From: Georgfuchsia toluolica
GTDB lineage: Bacteria; Pseudomonadota; Gammaproteobacteria; Burkholderiales; Rhodocyclaceae
Direction: 5' to 3'
Assembly: GCF_907163265.1 (NCBI RefSeq)
Contig: NZ_CAJQUM010000001.1
Coordinates: forward strand, 3,401,763 to 3,465,762
Length of the DNA stretch: 64,000 bases
The notes under the pieces: generated by a model
What the model saw: only the letters and a program-made list of their open reading frames with translations
What the model was told of the DNA's origin: nothing
Databases searched by the model: none
Position numbers and translations under genes: made by a program
In this document: positions 47,462 through 56,321 of the stretch, in pieces
Position numbering within the stretch: the first letter of the stretch is position 1
Layout: each line of letters starts with the position of its first letter

Positions 47462-48454
47462 TCAAATTTGAAGACCAAGAGCAGCGTGCAGTTCAGCCAA
47501 TATAGTTCGCGCGCGCTTTGCTGTCTCCGGAGCATCGCTCAGATGCTTCGTATAGGACTCTATTGCTGCTTCAGCGAGAGGCATCCACTTTTTAATCCAT
47601 CCACTGACGACTTTGTCGTTCCCTGATTCCAGTAATGCAAATTTTGTCAATGCTGTTGCCCATCGACGATGGCGCAGTGCATCCTGCATCTGGGCATCGT
47701 TGAGCATTCCGAGCAAGGTGTCTCCATTGTGTCTGGCTGCGTCCTCAAGGCCCCGGATTACACATTCTTCAAAGGCCGGCTTGACGATCAGGTTTAGGGA
47801 AACAAAGCTCTCTGCCCAATCCCAAGCCACCAAGGATTTTTCCAACAATTCCCGAAAACCTTGCCATGCCGGGTCTTCTTCCCAGGAATGACGCTCGGCG
47901 GTACCAAACTCCAGGTCGGGAAACGTGTTCGCGAGTTCCCGGGTTCGATAGGCGGTATGTGTCAACCAGCGCAGGCTGTCTGCTGTTTGGTAGGTTGCGC
48001 AGTTGGATATTGTAGACGCCGGTGCCATTTGAGAAATATAAGCTGATTGCATCTGGATGGCATGCATGGCGTAGCGGGCTGGAGCATACAGCCGGGCTAA
48101 TTGTTTTGCCCAAGCAGTATCCAGCATCGCATCGTGACCGCGCTCGGAAAACTGGTCAAATAGACCGTAGACGTATGTTTCCTGGCCATCCTGTAGCAAG
48201 TTGTAAGTCCGATAGACGACTTCGTCCGGATCGCGAAAAGAGTTCCAGTTCGGATGCTTTAGAGGGCTTGCGTTACGATTTTCCTTGAACCATCTTGCCA
48301 AGGAGAAATTTGGATCAAGTTCGAATGGAGCATCTGGATTGTCGGTGCTGAAATGCAGGTTGGTGGAAACAATTTCGTACTCACTCGGCTTGCGGCGTTG
48401 CCCAGCCAAGTGACTCCAGGTCTTGAGTGGTTTGAGTCGTTCAGGTTGATTCAT
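47462..48454 (-). CDS. tmoE: Toluene monooxygenase hydroxylase beta subunit TmoE
   Basis: The 330-residue protein is the beta subunit of the (alpha-beta-gamma)2 diiron hydroxylase. It starts MNQPERLKPLKTWSHLAG and has the typical pattern FRDPDEVVYRTYNLLQDGQE near residue 72. It has no metal ligands of its own and supports TmoA. Its place between tmoD and tmoF is canonical. Confidence 0.92.
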   Translation of the reverse strand: MNQPERLKPLKTWSHLAGQRRKPSEYEIVSTNLHFSTDNPDAPFELDPNFSLARWFKENRNASPLKHPNWNSFRDPDEVVYRTYNLLQDGQETYVYGLFDQFSERGHDAMLDTAWAKQLARLYAPARYAMHAIQMQSAYISQMAPASTISNCATYQTADSLRWLTHTAYRTRELANTFPDLEFGTAERHSWEEDPAWQGFRELLEKSLVAWDWAESFVSLNLIVKPAFEECVIRGLEDAARHNGDTLLGMLNDAQMQDALRHRRWATALTKFALLESGNDKVVSGWIKKWMPLAEAAIESYTKHLSDAPETAKRARTILAELHAALGLQI

Positions 48455-48469
48455 GATCCGGTTTCCTCG

Positions 48470-48784
48470 TTATATATTTTTCTCAAAATAAAAGCGGACA
48501 TAGTCGGACGTGGTCTCGATGCGTCCGGCAAAAGAGCCAAGGTTCACTTCTAGTTCGGCCATCTTGAATGGGCGTCTGAGAGTTCGCTCCAGTGTTTCGC
48601 GCCGCAAGATAAGTTCGCCATCGGTGTCTATGCGGACATAGGCAATCTTGTCGTCCACTCGGATTTCCTTGTCAGGATTGTCTTCCTGGGCTGCTTCAAT
48701 AATTCCCTGAGTCAAATCACTGGCTCTGAGGACAGGCCCAACCCGGTTATTCTGGTAGCCATCAGCAAAACTCTTGGTCGTCAT
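48470..48784 (-). CDS. tmoD: Toluene monooxygenase effector/coupling protein TmoD
   Basis: The 104-residue regulatory protein of the MmoB/DmpM family binds the hydroxylase and couples oxygen activation to substrate oxidation. It contains the family stretches NRVGPVLRASDLTQGIIEAA and IDTDGELILRRETLERTL. It lies between tmoC and tmoE. Confidence 0.92.
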   Translation of the reverse strand: MTTKSFADGYQNNRVGPVLRASDLTQGIIEAAQEDNPDKEIRVDDKIAYVRIDTDGELILRRETLERTLRRPFKMAELEVNLGSFAGRIETTSDYVRFYFEKNI

Positions 48785-48800
48785 TTCTTTTCCTTAAATG

Positions 48801-49136
48801 TCAGCTGTGGGCAAACAAGGGTGTAACGCCCTCGGTATCCACATAGATATCGTCCCCATCCAGTTTGACGGGGTATTCGGCAAGTTGACAGTCACCAGGG
48901 TTGATGCCTTGACCGGAGCTGCTATCGAAAGTCCATTGGTGAGCACGACACATAATTACCTTGCCATCGAAACGCCCTTCGGCAAGAGATATGTCTTGAT
49001 GTGGACAATTTCCTTGGTAGGCTTTAATGGCGCCCCCTTCAGGCCAAACCAGCAAAATTTCCTGTCCATTAACGTCAAATGACGCCATCTCGCCTTCCCA
49101 TAATTCGTCCAATGTGCATATCTTTTGCAATGCCAT
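48801..49136 (-). CDS. tmoC: Toluene monooxygenase Rieske ferredoxin TmoC
   Basis: The 111-residue Rieske [2Fe-2S] protein has the ligands Cys-x-His (GNCPHQDISL) and Cys-x2-His (MCRAHQWTFD). It carries electrons from TmoF to the diiron site of TmoA. The gap to tmoB is 9 bp. Confidence 0.94.
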   Translation of the reverse strand: MALQKICTLDELWEGEMASFDVNGQEILLVWPEGGAIKAYQGNCPHQDISLAEGRFDGKVIMCRAHQWTFDSSSGQGINPGDCQLAEYPVKLDGDDIYVDTEGVTPLFAHS

Positions 49137-49145
49137 AGTTATAAC

Positions 49146-49409
49146 TCACAAGGGGTCTGTAAAAATGAATTCGAGACATTCCATCGGTTGAATATCTGTC
49201 TCACCGAGTTTCTGGTCTTGAGGGAAGAAGTCTTTTCCACCCTGCCGGCGCACACGAATCAACTTGCCCGGTTGCGGTGCGACGCGCCGGCCAACGGAAT
49301 GGTGGGCTGCCGCTGCAACGACTTGACTCATGGTGTTTTCCGTATCGACCGGAACCAATTGGAGAACGAAGTCGCCCTGAAAATTTGAAATGATTGGAAA
49401 CAGTGCCAT
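49146..49409 (-). CDS. tmoB: Toluene monooxygenase hydroxylase gamma subunit TmoB
   Basis: The 87-residue gamma subunit starts MALFPIISNFQGDFVLQLVP, matching the TmoB/TouB family. It stabilises the hydroxylase. It lies 16 bp after tmoA. Confidence 0.92.
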   Translation of the reverse strand: MALFPIISNFQGDFVLQLVPVDTENTMSQVVAAAAHHSVGRRVAPQPGKLIRVRRQGGKDFFPQDQKLGETDIQPMECLEFIFTDPL

Positions 49410-49425
49410 GTTGGTTTCTCCTCAA

Positions 49426-50931
49426 TCAAGCGGCTTTACGGGAGTAAACTTTGTTGCGGTAAGCCTCTGCCCATGCGTAGTTGTGTGCGTCATCGCCGCT
49501 TTCGCCAGGGGCGAGATTCATGTACTTCAGAGCCCCCTCTAGATTCGCCGGTTGTATTTGTCCTGCCAAAAACCGATCGACCAGGCTCATGTGATCGCGA
49601 TAGCGCAATGGCTCCTGCTGGAATACCCAGCGATCGATTTCCGAATTGAAGTGATAGGAGCGACCGTTGTATTCCAGCGGGTAATCTTTAACGTTCCAGC
49701 CGTTACCGGGCACCGCGCAAATTGGCAGCTGACTCATATTGCATACGATGGGCAGTGTTTCCGGCATGGTTGCGGCAATGTTGCCTTTGAGCACGTTATC
49801 GATGATTACGTCCCAACACTTGCCAAAGGTATCGTTCCAGCCCGGATATTTTTCCTCAAGCCAATCGCGATCATCGGGTGTCATGCCGGCGGCCGGATTC
49901 CACCATACCGTTGGCCGCCAAAACCACACGCCCAAGTGATAGGCGTGATGCTGGAACTCAAGCTCGGCAATCATCGTGTCCCAATACCAGGGAAGGTCAA
50001 GGCCGAGGTCGATCAAGGAGCGCTCGAACTGAACGACGATCCACTCCTGCATGAACTCTTTAAAGGATTGTTTGCGATGGCTCAGCGGCGTGTAGTAATC
50101 CATCGCAGGTCCAGTCAACACAGCGAATAGCCGCAAAGCCCGTGCGATACCAACATAGACACGTTTTTGGGCTTCTTCCTTTTGACCATTGGCAACCAGA
50201 ATCTCCAACGCCGGACCGCCGATTTGGGCGTGGCGCGCTTCATCAGTTTGAATGCTCGAAATGAGACTCGAAAAAGTGTAATCACCTACCTCGGCCGCGT
50301 CGGCCGAGAGGCCGAGGAACTGCATGTTGGTGAACCCGGTCTCGAAGGCAAATGTCAGCATGATGGCAATACTGACGGCGTCCCGTCCCAGGAACAGATC
50401 ATCGAAGGTATGGCGGGCGGCAATAGCAGCCCACTCGTTACTATGGTATGCCTTATGGGCCCAGTCGAACTGCCGGTCCTTGGAACAATGCTCATGGGGG
50501 AAATAGAGCTGCAACTGGGCATGACGGTTTTCGTCGAGCATCCCAAATGTTGCCATATTGCGCATCCCTGGCGCTGGCCCAAAGCGAGTCATACGAGCCT
50601 CAGCACTCATGGCGGCGTATTCACCGAGAGCAATGGCGCCATAGTGAGCCTTGATCGTCGATAGCCAGCCAGCATCGGCCTGCTCGAACAACTTAGTTCG
50701 CTCCAACGCCGCCTTGACGGAATAAACGCCAGCATCTTTGTCGCGCTGAATCTTTACGTACTCAGGATAAGATGTTTTGTAGGGCTCGTCGTAGGCTTCC
50801 CATTTCGGACGCTCTACGCCGAGGGCGCCGGTCATCACGTTCGGGAACAACTCATCTTCCTTCACATAACGCGGTGTCCAGTTGGTATTGCGCGCAATGT
50901 CATACCATTGACTGCGATCCAGTAGTGCCAT
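49426..50931 (-). CDS. tmoA: Toluene monooxygenase hydroxylase alpha subunit TmoA (diiron)
   Basis: This is the catalytic subunit of a four-component toluene monooxygenase that hydroxylates toluene (and often benzene and phenols). From ATG 50931, preceded by GGAGGA, it has 501 residues, the same as TmoA of T4MO. Diiron ligands are Glu104, then Glu and His in MLDENRHAQ, and a second set in IQTDEARHAQ. The active-site loop has Ile100 and Gly103, as in T4MO, where position 103 affects regiospecificity; a para-type enzyme is possible but unproven. It is the first gene of the tmo operon, with a sigma54-type promoter at 50989-51007. Confidence 0.95.
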   Translation of the reverse strand: MALLDRSQWYDIARNTNWTPRYVKEDELFPNVMTGALGVERPKWEAYDEPYKTSYPEYVKIQRDKDAGVYSVKAALERTKLFEQADAGWLSTIKAHYGAIALGEYAAMSAEARMTRFGPAPGMRNMATFGMLDENRHAQLQLYFPHEHCSKDRQFDWAHKAYHSNEWAAIAARHTFDDLFLGRDAVSIAIMLTFAFETGFTNMQFLGLSADAAEVGDYTFSSLISSIQTDEARHAQIGGPALEILVANGQKEEAQKRVYVGIARALRLFAVLTGPAMDYYTPLSHRKQSFKEFMQEWIVVQFERSLIDLGLDLPWYWDTMIAELEFQHHAYHLGVWFWRPTVWWNPAAGMTPDDRDWLEEKYPGWNDTFGKCWDVIIDNVLKGNIAATMPETLPIVCNMSQLPICAVPGNGWNVKDYPLEYNGRSYHFNSEIDRWVFQQEPLRYRDHMSLVDRFLAGQIQPANLEGALKYMNLAPGESGDDAHNYAWAEAYRNKVYSRKAA

Positions 50932-50988
50932 GTCTTCCTCCATCCAGGTATTCAACCTCACTCAAGATGCTGAGCGGCTGATAGTCTA

Positions 50989-51007
50989 AAGCATTGATTG
51001 TGCCAAG
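50989..51007 (-). promoter_or_regulatory. Sigma54-type promoter of the tmo operon
   Basis: Minus strand reads CTTGGCACAATCAATGC: the GG (51004-51003) and GC (50992-50991) are separated by exactly 10 nt, matching TGGCAC-N5-TTGC at all but one key base. It lies about 60 bp upstream of tmoA and below a XylR/DmpR-type regulator gene. Confidence 0.75.
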
Positions 51008-51545
51008 CTGTTTTTCAGGCCCATTGAACTAATTACTTTGTAGGCTCACAGAGCCATACTACGCTTGGCGATAGCTAAATAATCGGTTTTTTTCTTATCG
51101 GTGTTAGAGAAGCATTGGATTATTGCTTGTTGATCAATGTCACCATTTGATAAAAAACATCCTGACAGCGGTAGAAGAATATTTCTATTGGAACAATATT
51201 CCGCAACATTCCAATTTTGTAACGGTTTCACTGTCTCCGTCATGAGCAAAATTCGGGCATTGATAATGTCCACGACAATCCTCCGAACGGATGCTGACCA
51301 TTCGGAAAACGCCTCGCTCTTCGGTGACAAGCAGAGCATCCGACAGCAACTCAACATCTTGGGTAGGGAGTCCGCACTGGCGGCATCGCGTTCCTTGAGG
51401 TGCTCAACGCGAAATTTCTCGCCTGGGTGCTCACTTGTCCTTGATGATCTCGCCGCGCAACCGGCATAGGCACCTTCAATAAGTATTCGTGGCTGTTTCT
51501 TCCACTCTATCTATATAGAGACGGCAATCGTTCAGTTCTTGCCTG
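51008..51545. other. Regulatory gap between tmoA and its regulator
   Basis: This 540-bp stretch has no gene I can support. TTGATCAA (51130-51137), followed by a near copy (TTTGATAA, about 51147-51154), lies about 130 bp upstream of the sigma54 promoter and resembles the palindromic upstream activator sites of XylR-type regulators. Parts of 51240-51460 read as open frames on both strands, but nothing is recognisable. Confidence 0.5.
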
Positions 51546-53243
51546 CTATAGATCCTCACTTGTTGAACTGAATTCGCCACGCTTTAAACGGTAGCTAAGC
51601 TGGGGCCGAGTGATTCCCAGCAGTCTGGCTGCCTGCGCAAGATTTCCTTTTGATCGTGATACTGATTCGTGCAACAACATGTCTTCGACAGATTCAAATG
51701 AAAGGCCGCTGGCGAAGAAGGCATCACAGAATTGGGCCGTGCCGGGGGACCCCTTTTCCTCAATGTGTCCGTTTGTGGCGATTCCTGCTTCTGGAGCCTG
51801 TAGATTGTCGAGGGTTGGAAACAGAGTTTCAAGCTGGATTTGGCCATCGGAGGTAGCCAAAATGACCCCTCGCTCGATCATGTTTTCAAGTTCCCGAATG
51901 TTGCCCGGCCAAGAGTAACGCTTGAGCACCTGCAATGCCTTGTCGGTGAGTCCGGATATTCGCTTACCGTGCAGTGCGGAAAACTTTTTCAGCAGGGCCA
52001 TCGCGAGTGGTGGAATATCAAGGGGGCGATCGCGTAACGGAGGAATGTGTATTGGGTAAACATTGAGCCGGTAGAACAGGTCGGAGCGAAACTTCCCAAG
52101 TTTTACCGCTTCCTGCAAATCGGCATTGGTTGCGGCAACGACACGCACATTGACCTTGCACACTTTGTCTCCGCCGAGCCTTTCTATTTCGCCCTCCTGT
52201 AATGCGCGCAGCAACTTGGCTTGGGCAGGCAGAGGCATATCGCCAATTTCATCGAGGAACAACGTGCCTCCATCGGCACGCTCAAATTTTCCTGCACGGG
52301 AAACATTTGCTCCAGTAAATGCGCCTTTTTCAACACCGAATAGCTCGGACTCAACCAGTTCGGCAGGCAATGCTGCACAGTTTATTGCGACGAAAGGCTG
52401 CTGATTCCGGTCACTGAGTTGATGCAGGGCGCGGGCGAAGCGCTCCTTGCCTACTCCGGTTTCACCGCTTAACAGGACGCTAACATTGGTTTTTGCGGCT
52501 TTGGCGACCAGCTCGAAGGCGTTGCGGAATGCTGGAGACTCGCCGATAAGATTGTCGACCCGATATTGCTCGGTAAGCGATGACCGGAGAGTATCCACTT
52601 CCGTGCGCAACTCAAGCAGGCGTGAAACGATGGAATCGGATTCATAGTAGGGTGTGTATTGGGCGGCGTCGGGCCACTCCTCCACTGGTTTGCCGACAAT
52701 CCGGCAGTCAGGTGATCCGCAGGCGACACAGACCATCTCTTTGAACAGTACAAAACGCCCCATAAAAGCTGTGGCATAGCCGGAGGCGTAACCGATGAGC
52801 ATCCAACAGGCAGGATCTGCCTGCGGTCCGAATTCTTTGAGATGAGCTTCGGCTTCCCAAGAATTCTCCCAGCGAAATTCGCCAAAAAAGCGTCCAGCCG
52901 GGATGTCCATGTCGATCTTAACCGGTGTGACCCGGACATTGCCTTCCAGCATATGCAACTGCGGCCCGACCACGAAGGCATCCACCGCATTGTGGAGACC
53001 TCGGATTTTTTTCGCCAATTCTGCGTCCCGGATTCCCGAGGCAAAGCCCGTACGAGTCAGAATACGTCGCGCTTGGTCAATTCCAATTGAATTGATGAGT
53101 TCTTTGCGGAGACCGCCTAGCGCTGCGGCATGCAGCAGCAGCATGCGATCCTCTGCCAGCCAGATGGCGCCGTCTTCAGCAGAAAATCTGACTAGTTTTC
53201 GCAGGTCTGTGTCCTGCGGATAAGGGTAGCCGCGATCCGTCAT
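51546..53243 (-). CDS. Sigma54-dependent activator of the XylR/DmpR/TbuT family
   Basis: The 565-residue regulator senses aromatic effectors and activates sigma54 promoters. The N-terminal XylR-N effector domain covers residues about 10-130. A V4R domain follows (about 140-205, with CVACGSPDCRIVG). The AAA+ domain has GETGVGKERFARALH (Walker A), the sigma54-contact GAFTGA motif and GGTLFLDEIGDM (Walker B). A C-terminal Fis-type HTH includes NLAQAARLLGITRPQLSYRLKR. It lies between tmo and dmp, both with sigma54-type promoters, so it probably controls both. The IS5 element lies 72 bp upstream of its start. Confidence 0.94.
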   Translation of the reverse strand: MTDRGYPYPQDTDLRKLVRFSAEDGAIWLAEDRMLLLHAAALGGLRKELINSIGIDQARRILTRTGFASGIRDAELAKKIRGLHNAVDAFVVGPQLHMLEGNVRVTPVKIDMDIPAGRFFGEFRWENSWEAEAHLKEFGPQADPACWMLIGYASGYATAFMGRFVLFKEMVCVACGSPDCRIVGKPVEEWPDAAQYTPYYESDSIVSRLLELRTEVDTLRSSLTEQYRVDNLIGESPAFRNAFELVAKAAKTNVSVLLSGETGVGKERFARALHQLSDRNQQPFVAINCAALPAELVESELFGVEKGAFTGANVSRAGKFERADGGTLFLDEIGDMPLPAQAKLLRALQEGEIERLGGDKVCKVNVRVVAATNADLQEAVKLGKFRSDLFYRLNVYPIHIPPLRDRPLDIPPLAMALLKKFSALHGKRISGLTDKALQVLKRYSWPGNIRELENMIERGVILATSDGQIQLETLFPTLDNLQAPEAGIATNGHIEEKGSPGTAQFCDAFFASGLSFESVEDMLLHESVSRSKGNLAQAARLLGITRPQLSYRLKRGEFSSTSEDL

Positions 53244-53310
53244 TTCTTCTCCGTTTGGGCCATCTGGATGACCTCCTTGGTCAGTATAGCCAAAAAAATA
53301 TCTAAATTAT

Positions 53311-54500
53311 CTAAGGAAACGCTGAATAAGCCGCCGCAAAACTCAGCGGTAATCTGGAATTGAGACGAAAACGTGACGCCAATGACATTTTTATCGAAAA
53401 ACCGGCCTGTTTTGAATGGAAACGCAGGGCATTCCACCTCATGCTGGACGCACCTCTCCCGTCAGAGGTCGTCCCCATTTGCCGACGTTGAGCATTGCCA
53501 GCATGGCGAAGGCCCGGTTGGCGTTCTTCGCCAGGCCGCGATAGCGCACCCTGGCAAAGCCCCGGAGACGCTTGAGGGTCGGGAACGGATGCTCGACCCT
53601 GGAACGCACACTGGACTTGCGACAGTTGGTCTCCTTGTCGGCGTCCGTCAGCGGGCAGTTCCTGTGGGCACGTCTGTTGGTGAAGTCCTTTGCCTTTGGC
53701 GCAATGTCCTTGAGTCGTTCACGCTGCGCCTTGCCCCGGCAGGCGCTGTCACCGTGGAAGCGGGTTTCCTCGCCATGCAGCAGGTTCGGCACTTCATGGC
53801 TGTCATGGACATTGGCGGCGGTGACGCTGGCGCCATGGACCCGACCGCTCTGGCTGTCCGTTCCAATGTGAAGCTTCATGCCGAAGTACCACTGGTTGCC
53901 CTTCCTGGTCTGGTGCATCTCCGGATCACGGCTCTTGTCCTGGTTCTTGACGGAAGGCGGTGCGGCGATCAGCGTGGCATCGACGATCGTGCCCCCCGAC
54001 AGTTTCATGCCGCTGGCCAGCAGCAATTCGCCGACCTTGGCAAACAGGGCCGCGCCCCGGCCGTGCTGTTCCAGCAGATGCCGGAAGTTGCGCAGCGTCG
54101 TGGCATCCGGTATCCGTTCGCGTCCCGGATCAAACCGGCAGAACTCCCGGAACACGGCCACGTCGTAGAGCGCGCCTTCGCAGGCTTCGTCCGCCAGGTT
54201 GAACCAGTTGGCCACGCAGTACATCCGCAGCATCCGTTCCAGCCCGACTGGCGGCCGACCATTCCCGACCTTCGGGTAATACGGTTCAATCAGCGCACAA
54301 AACCCGGCCCACGGCATCAATCCGTCCATGCGCGACAGAAACTCCGCCTTGCGCGTCGCCCGGTTGTGCTTCTCGAATCCTCGTGTCGCCGCCAGCGTCA
54401 TCTGCTTCATCGTTTCGTCCCTTGTGCTCGATACTCCGTGTCAGACAGCATGATAAAAAAAGCGTTCACGGCATTTGTTATTTATTCAGTGTTTCCCTAA
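53311..54500. mobile_element. IS5-family insertion sequence, 1182 bp, with 4-bp target duplication CTAA
   Basis: Element spans 53315-54496. Terminal inverted repeats are GGAAACGCTGAATAA (left) and GGAAACACTGAATAA (right, inverted), one mismatch in 15. Flanking CTAA on both sides (53311-53314 and 54497-54500) fits the YTAR target of IS5. The transposase gene is intact. It sits between the regulator and the dmp promoter region. Confidence 0.92.
53439..54410 (-). CDS. IS5-family transposase
   Basis: The 323-residue DDE transposase is of the IS5 group: N-terminal DUF772-type region (GLMPWAGFCALIEPYYP, RMYCVANWFNLADEACEGALYD) and a catalytic core with DATLI, GDSACRG and the C-terminal Glu in RSRVEHPFPTLKR. 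The reading frame is complete, so the element may still be mobile. Confidence 0.93.
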   Translation of the reverse strand: MKQMTLAATRGFEKHNRATRKAEFLSRMDGLMPWAGFCALIEPYYPKVGNGRPPVGLERMLRMYCVANWFNLADEACEGALYDVAVFREFCRFDPGRERIPDATTLRNFRHLLEQHGRGAALFAKVGELLLASGMKLSGGTIVDATLIAAPPSVKNQDKSRDPEMHQTRKGNQWYFGMKLHIGTDSQSGRVHGASVTAANVHDSHEVPNLLHGEETRFHGDSACRGKAQRERLKDIAPKAKDFTNRRAHRNCPLTDADKETNCRKSSVRSRVEHPFPTLKRLRGFARVRYRGLAKNANRAFAMLAMLNVGKWGRPLTGEVRPA

Positions 54501-54687
54501 ACGAATTTGTGTGCTGGAGTAGTTCAGCCATTTATGTAGCGCAAAGCTTTGCTGCTTTGCAGCATGATTATTTAATCAGATTGCTGCCTCGAGATGATTC
54601 AATCGATCCATCGGTTTCCCTCGATATCAATCTGACTGGGCTTCGCCAAGAACATAATCTCGATAAAAGACAACATCATCGATCGCC

Positions 54688-54703
54688 TGGCACGACTCTT
54701 GTT
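54688..54703 (+). promoter_or_regulatory. Sigma54-type promoter of the dmp operon
   Basis: TGGCACGACTCTTGTT: GG (54689-54690) and G (54701) at the correct 10-nt spacing; TTGT replaces TTGC at -12. It lies about 30 bp before dmpK, as in the DmpR-controlled Po promoter. No clear upstream activator palindrome is visible in the 190 bp between it and the IS5 element. Confidence 0.7.
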
Positions 54704-54733
54704 AGGGGATTGCTATCTAAAGGAGATTAGGCC

Positions 54734-54991
54734 ATGGCATTTGATCCAAAAAAAAAATTCGTGCGCATCACCGAGCTTCGCGATGATGGGTTTGTCGAAT
54801 TTGATTTTGCCGTTGGAGAACCAGAACTCTTTGCCGAGATGATCCTTCCGTCCGGTGGGTTCGATGAATTCTGTGCCATCAACGGTGTTGTATTTCTTAA
54901 CGAGAAATCTCAGTTAAAAGTTGGAACTGAGGATGGAACTGAGGACATGGAGTGGCGCTTGCGCGATGCCGTTCATCATCGTTTCAAGTAA
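54734..54991 (+). CDS. dmpK: Phenol hydroxylase component DmpK (assembly/metal insertion)
   Basis: The 85-residue protein matches the PoxA/DmpK family (KFVRITELRDDGFVEFDFAVG). It is not part of the active complex; in Pseudomonas it helps build the iron-loaded hydroxylase. AAAGGAG precedes the ATG. It is the first gene of the dmpKLMNOP operon. Confidence 0.9.
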   Translation: MAFDPKKKFVRITELRDDGFVEFDFAVGEPELFAEMILPSGGFDEFCAINGVVFLNEKSQLKVGTEDGTEDMEWRLRDAVHHRFK

Positions 54992-55036
54992 GGCAATCGG
55001 CTGCATCGAACTGGAAATTAAAGGAGGTAGCAAGTA

Positions 55037-56029
55037 ATGCAAATTGATCTTCGTACTGTCAGTATAAAGCCGCTGCGTCAGACCTTCGATCATGTCGCGG
55101 CACGAATTGGCGGCGATAAGCCGGCGTCACGCTACCAGGAGGGAACCATTTGTCTGCAGGCCGAGGCTAACTTTCACTATCGTCCATTATGGGCGCCTGA
55201 ATACGAGATTTTCGACGCCCGCCGCACCAAACTGAAGATGCGCGACTGGTACGCTTTCAAGGATCCACGCCAGTTCTACTACGGCACCTACACCATAACC
55301 CGGGCGCGCATGCAGGAGACCGCAGAGTCGGACTTCGATTTCGTCGAGGAGCGGGGCTTGGCCGCAAACTACCCTGAGGCAGCGAGAAAGATCGCTCTTG
55401 AAGTGCTGCTGCCGCTACGCCACGTTGCCTGGGGCAGCAATATGAACAACAGTTTCTGCGCCGCCTACGGTTTCGGCACGGCAATTACCCAGCCCTGTCT
55501 CTATTGCGCCATGGATCAACTCGGCATTGCCCAATATCTGACTCGCGTTGGTTTGCTGCTCGACGAGCCGGCGGCCCTCGATGTCGCCAAGAAGGCCTGG
55601 ATGGAAAACTGGGAGTGGCAAGGTCTGCGTCGCAGCGTCGAAGACATGCTGGTGACCCAGGATTGGTTCGAGCTTTTCGTCGCCCAGAACCTGGCGCTGG
55701 ATGGGCTGCTTTATCCGCTGGTATACAGTCATATCGATAACGCACTGTCAGCCCAGGCTGGACCAGCAGTGTCAATGCTGATCCGCTTCCAGGCCGAATG
55801 GTATGCCGAGACCGCGAAATGGGTCGATGCCTCGATCAAGACCGCGGTCGCCGAGTCGGACGAGAACAAGGTGCTGGTTTCGGAGTGGGTCCGCATTTGG
55901 CGAGAGCGCGCCGTTGAGGCGCTGACGCCAATTGCCATGCATGCGCTGGGCAGCAATGCCGAATCGGTAATGAGCGAGATTGTCGAACAATTCAACGCCC
56001 GTGTCTTAAAACTCGGCCTGACCCTTTAA
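55037..56029 (+). CDS. dmpL: Phenol hydroxylase beta subunit DmpL
   Basis: The 330-residue hydroxylase beta subunit of multicomponent phenol hydroxylase has family stretches YAFKDPRQFYYGTYTITRARMQ and NNSFCAAYGFGTAITQPC. It binds DmpN and DmpO and carries no metal. AAAGGAGG lies upstream of the start. Confidence 0.93.
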   Translation: MQIDLRTVSIKPLRQTFDHVAARIGGDKPASRYQEGTICLQAEANFHYRPLWAPEYEIFDARRTKLKMRDWYAFKDPRQFYYGTYTITRARMQETAESDFDFVEERGLAANYPEAARKIALEVLLPLRHVAWGSNMNNSFCAAYGFGTAITQPCLYCAMDQLGIAQYLTRVGLLLDEPAALDVAKKAWMENWEWQGLRRSVEDMLVTQDWFELFVAQNLALDGLLYPLVYSHIDNALSAQAGPAVSMLIRFQAEWYAETAKWVDASIKTAVAESDENKVLVSEWVRIWRERAVEALTPIAMHALGSNAESVMSEIVEQFNARVLKLGLTL

Positions 56030-56040
56030 GGAGCAACGAC

Positions 56041-56310
56041 ATGTCTAATGTATTTATCGCTTTCCAAAGGAACGAGGAGACGCGCGGCATCATCGAGGCA
56101 ATTCTCGAAGACAACCCGACCGCCATCGTTAACGAGCAACCAGCAATGGTGAAGATTGACGTACCCGGCAGCATGACCATCAAGCGAACCACCATCGAAG
56201 AGAAGATGGGACGTTCTTTTGAATTGCAGGAAATGCAGGCCAACCTGATCACGTTGTCCGGATACGTCGATGAAACCGACGATGAGTTCAATCTGAGCTG
56301 GAAAAACTGA
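56041..56310 (+). CDS. dmpM: Phenol hydroxylase effector protein DmpM
   Basis: The 89-residue MmoB-type coupling protein (NVFIAFQRNEETRGIIEAIL) is required for full activity of the diiron hydroxylase. It lies 11 bp after dmpL and 11 bp before dmpN. Confidence 0.93.
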   Translation: MSNVFIAFQRNEETRGIIEAILEDNPTAIVNEQPAMVKIDVPGSMTIKRTTIEEKMGRSFELQEMQANLITLSGYVDETDDEFNLSWKN

Positions 56311-56321
56311 GGAGAAAGCAT

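Noticed and set aside
51137..51469. ORF in the tmoA-regulator gap
   Set aside because: No recognisable domain, no ribosome-binding site, and it covers the likely regulatory region.
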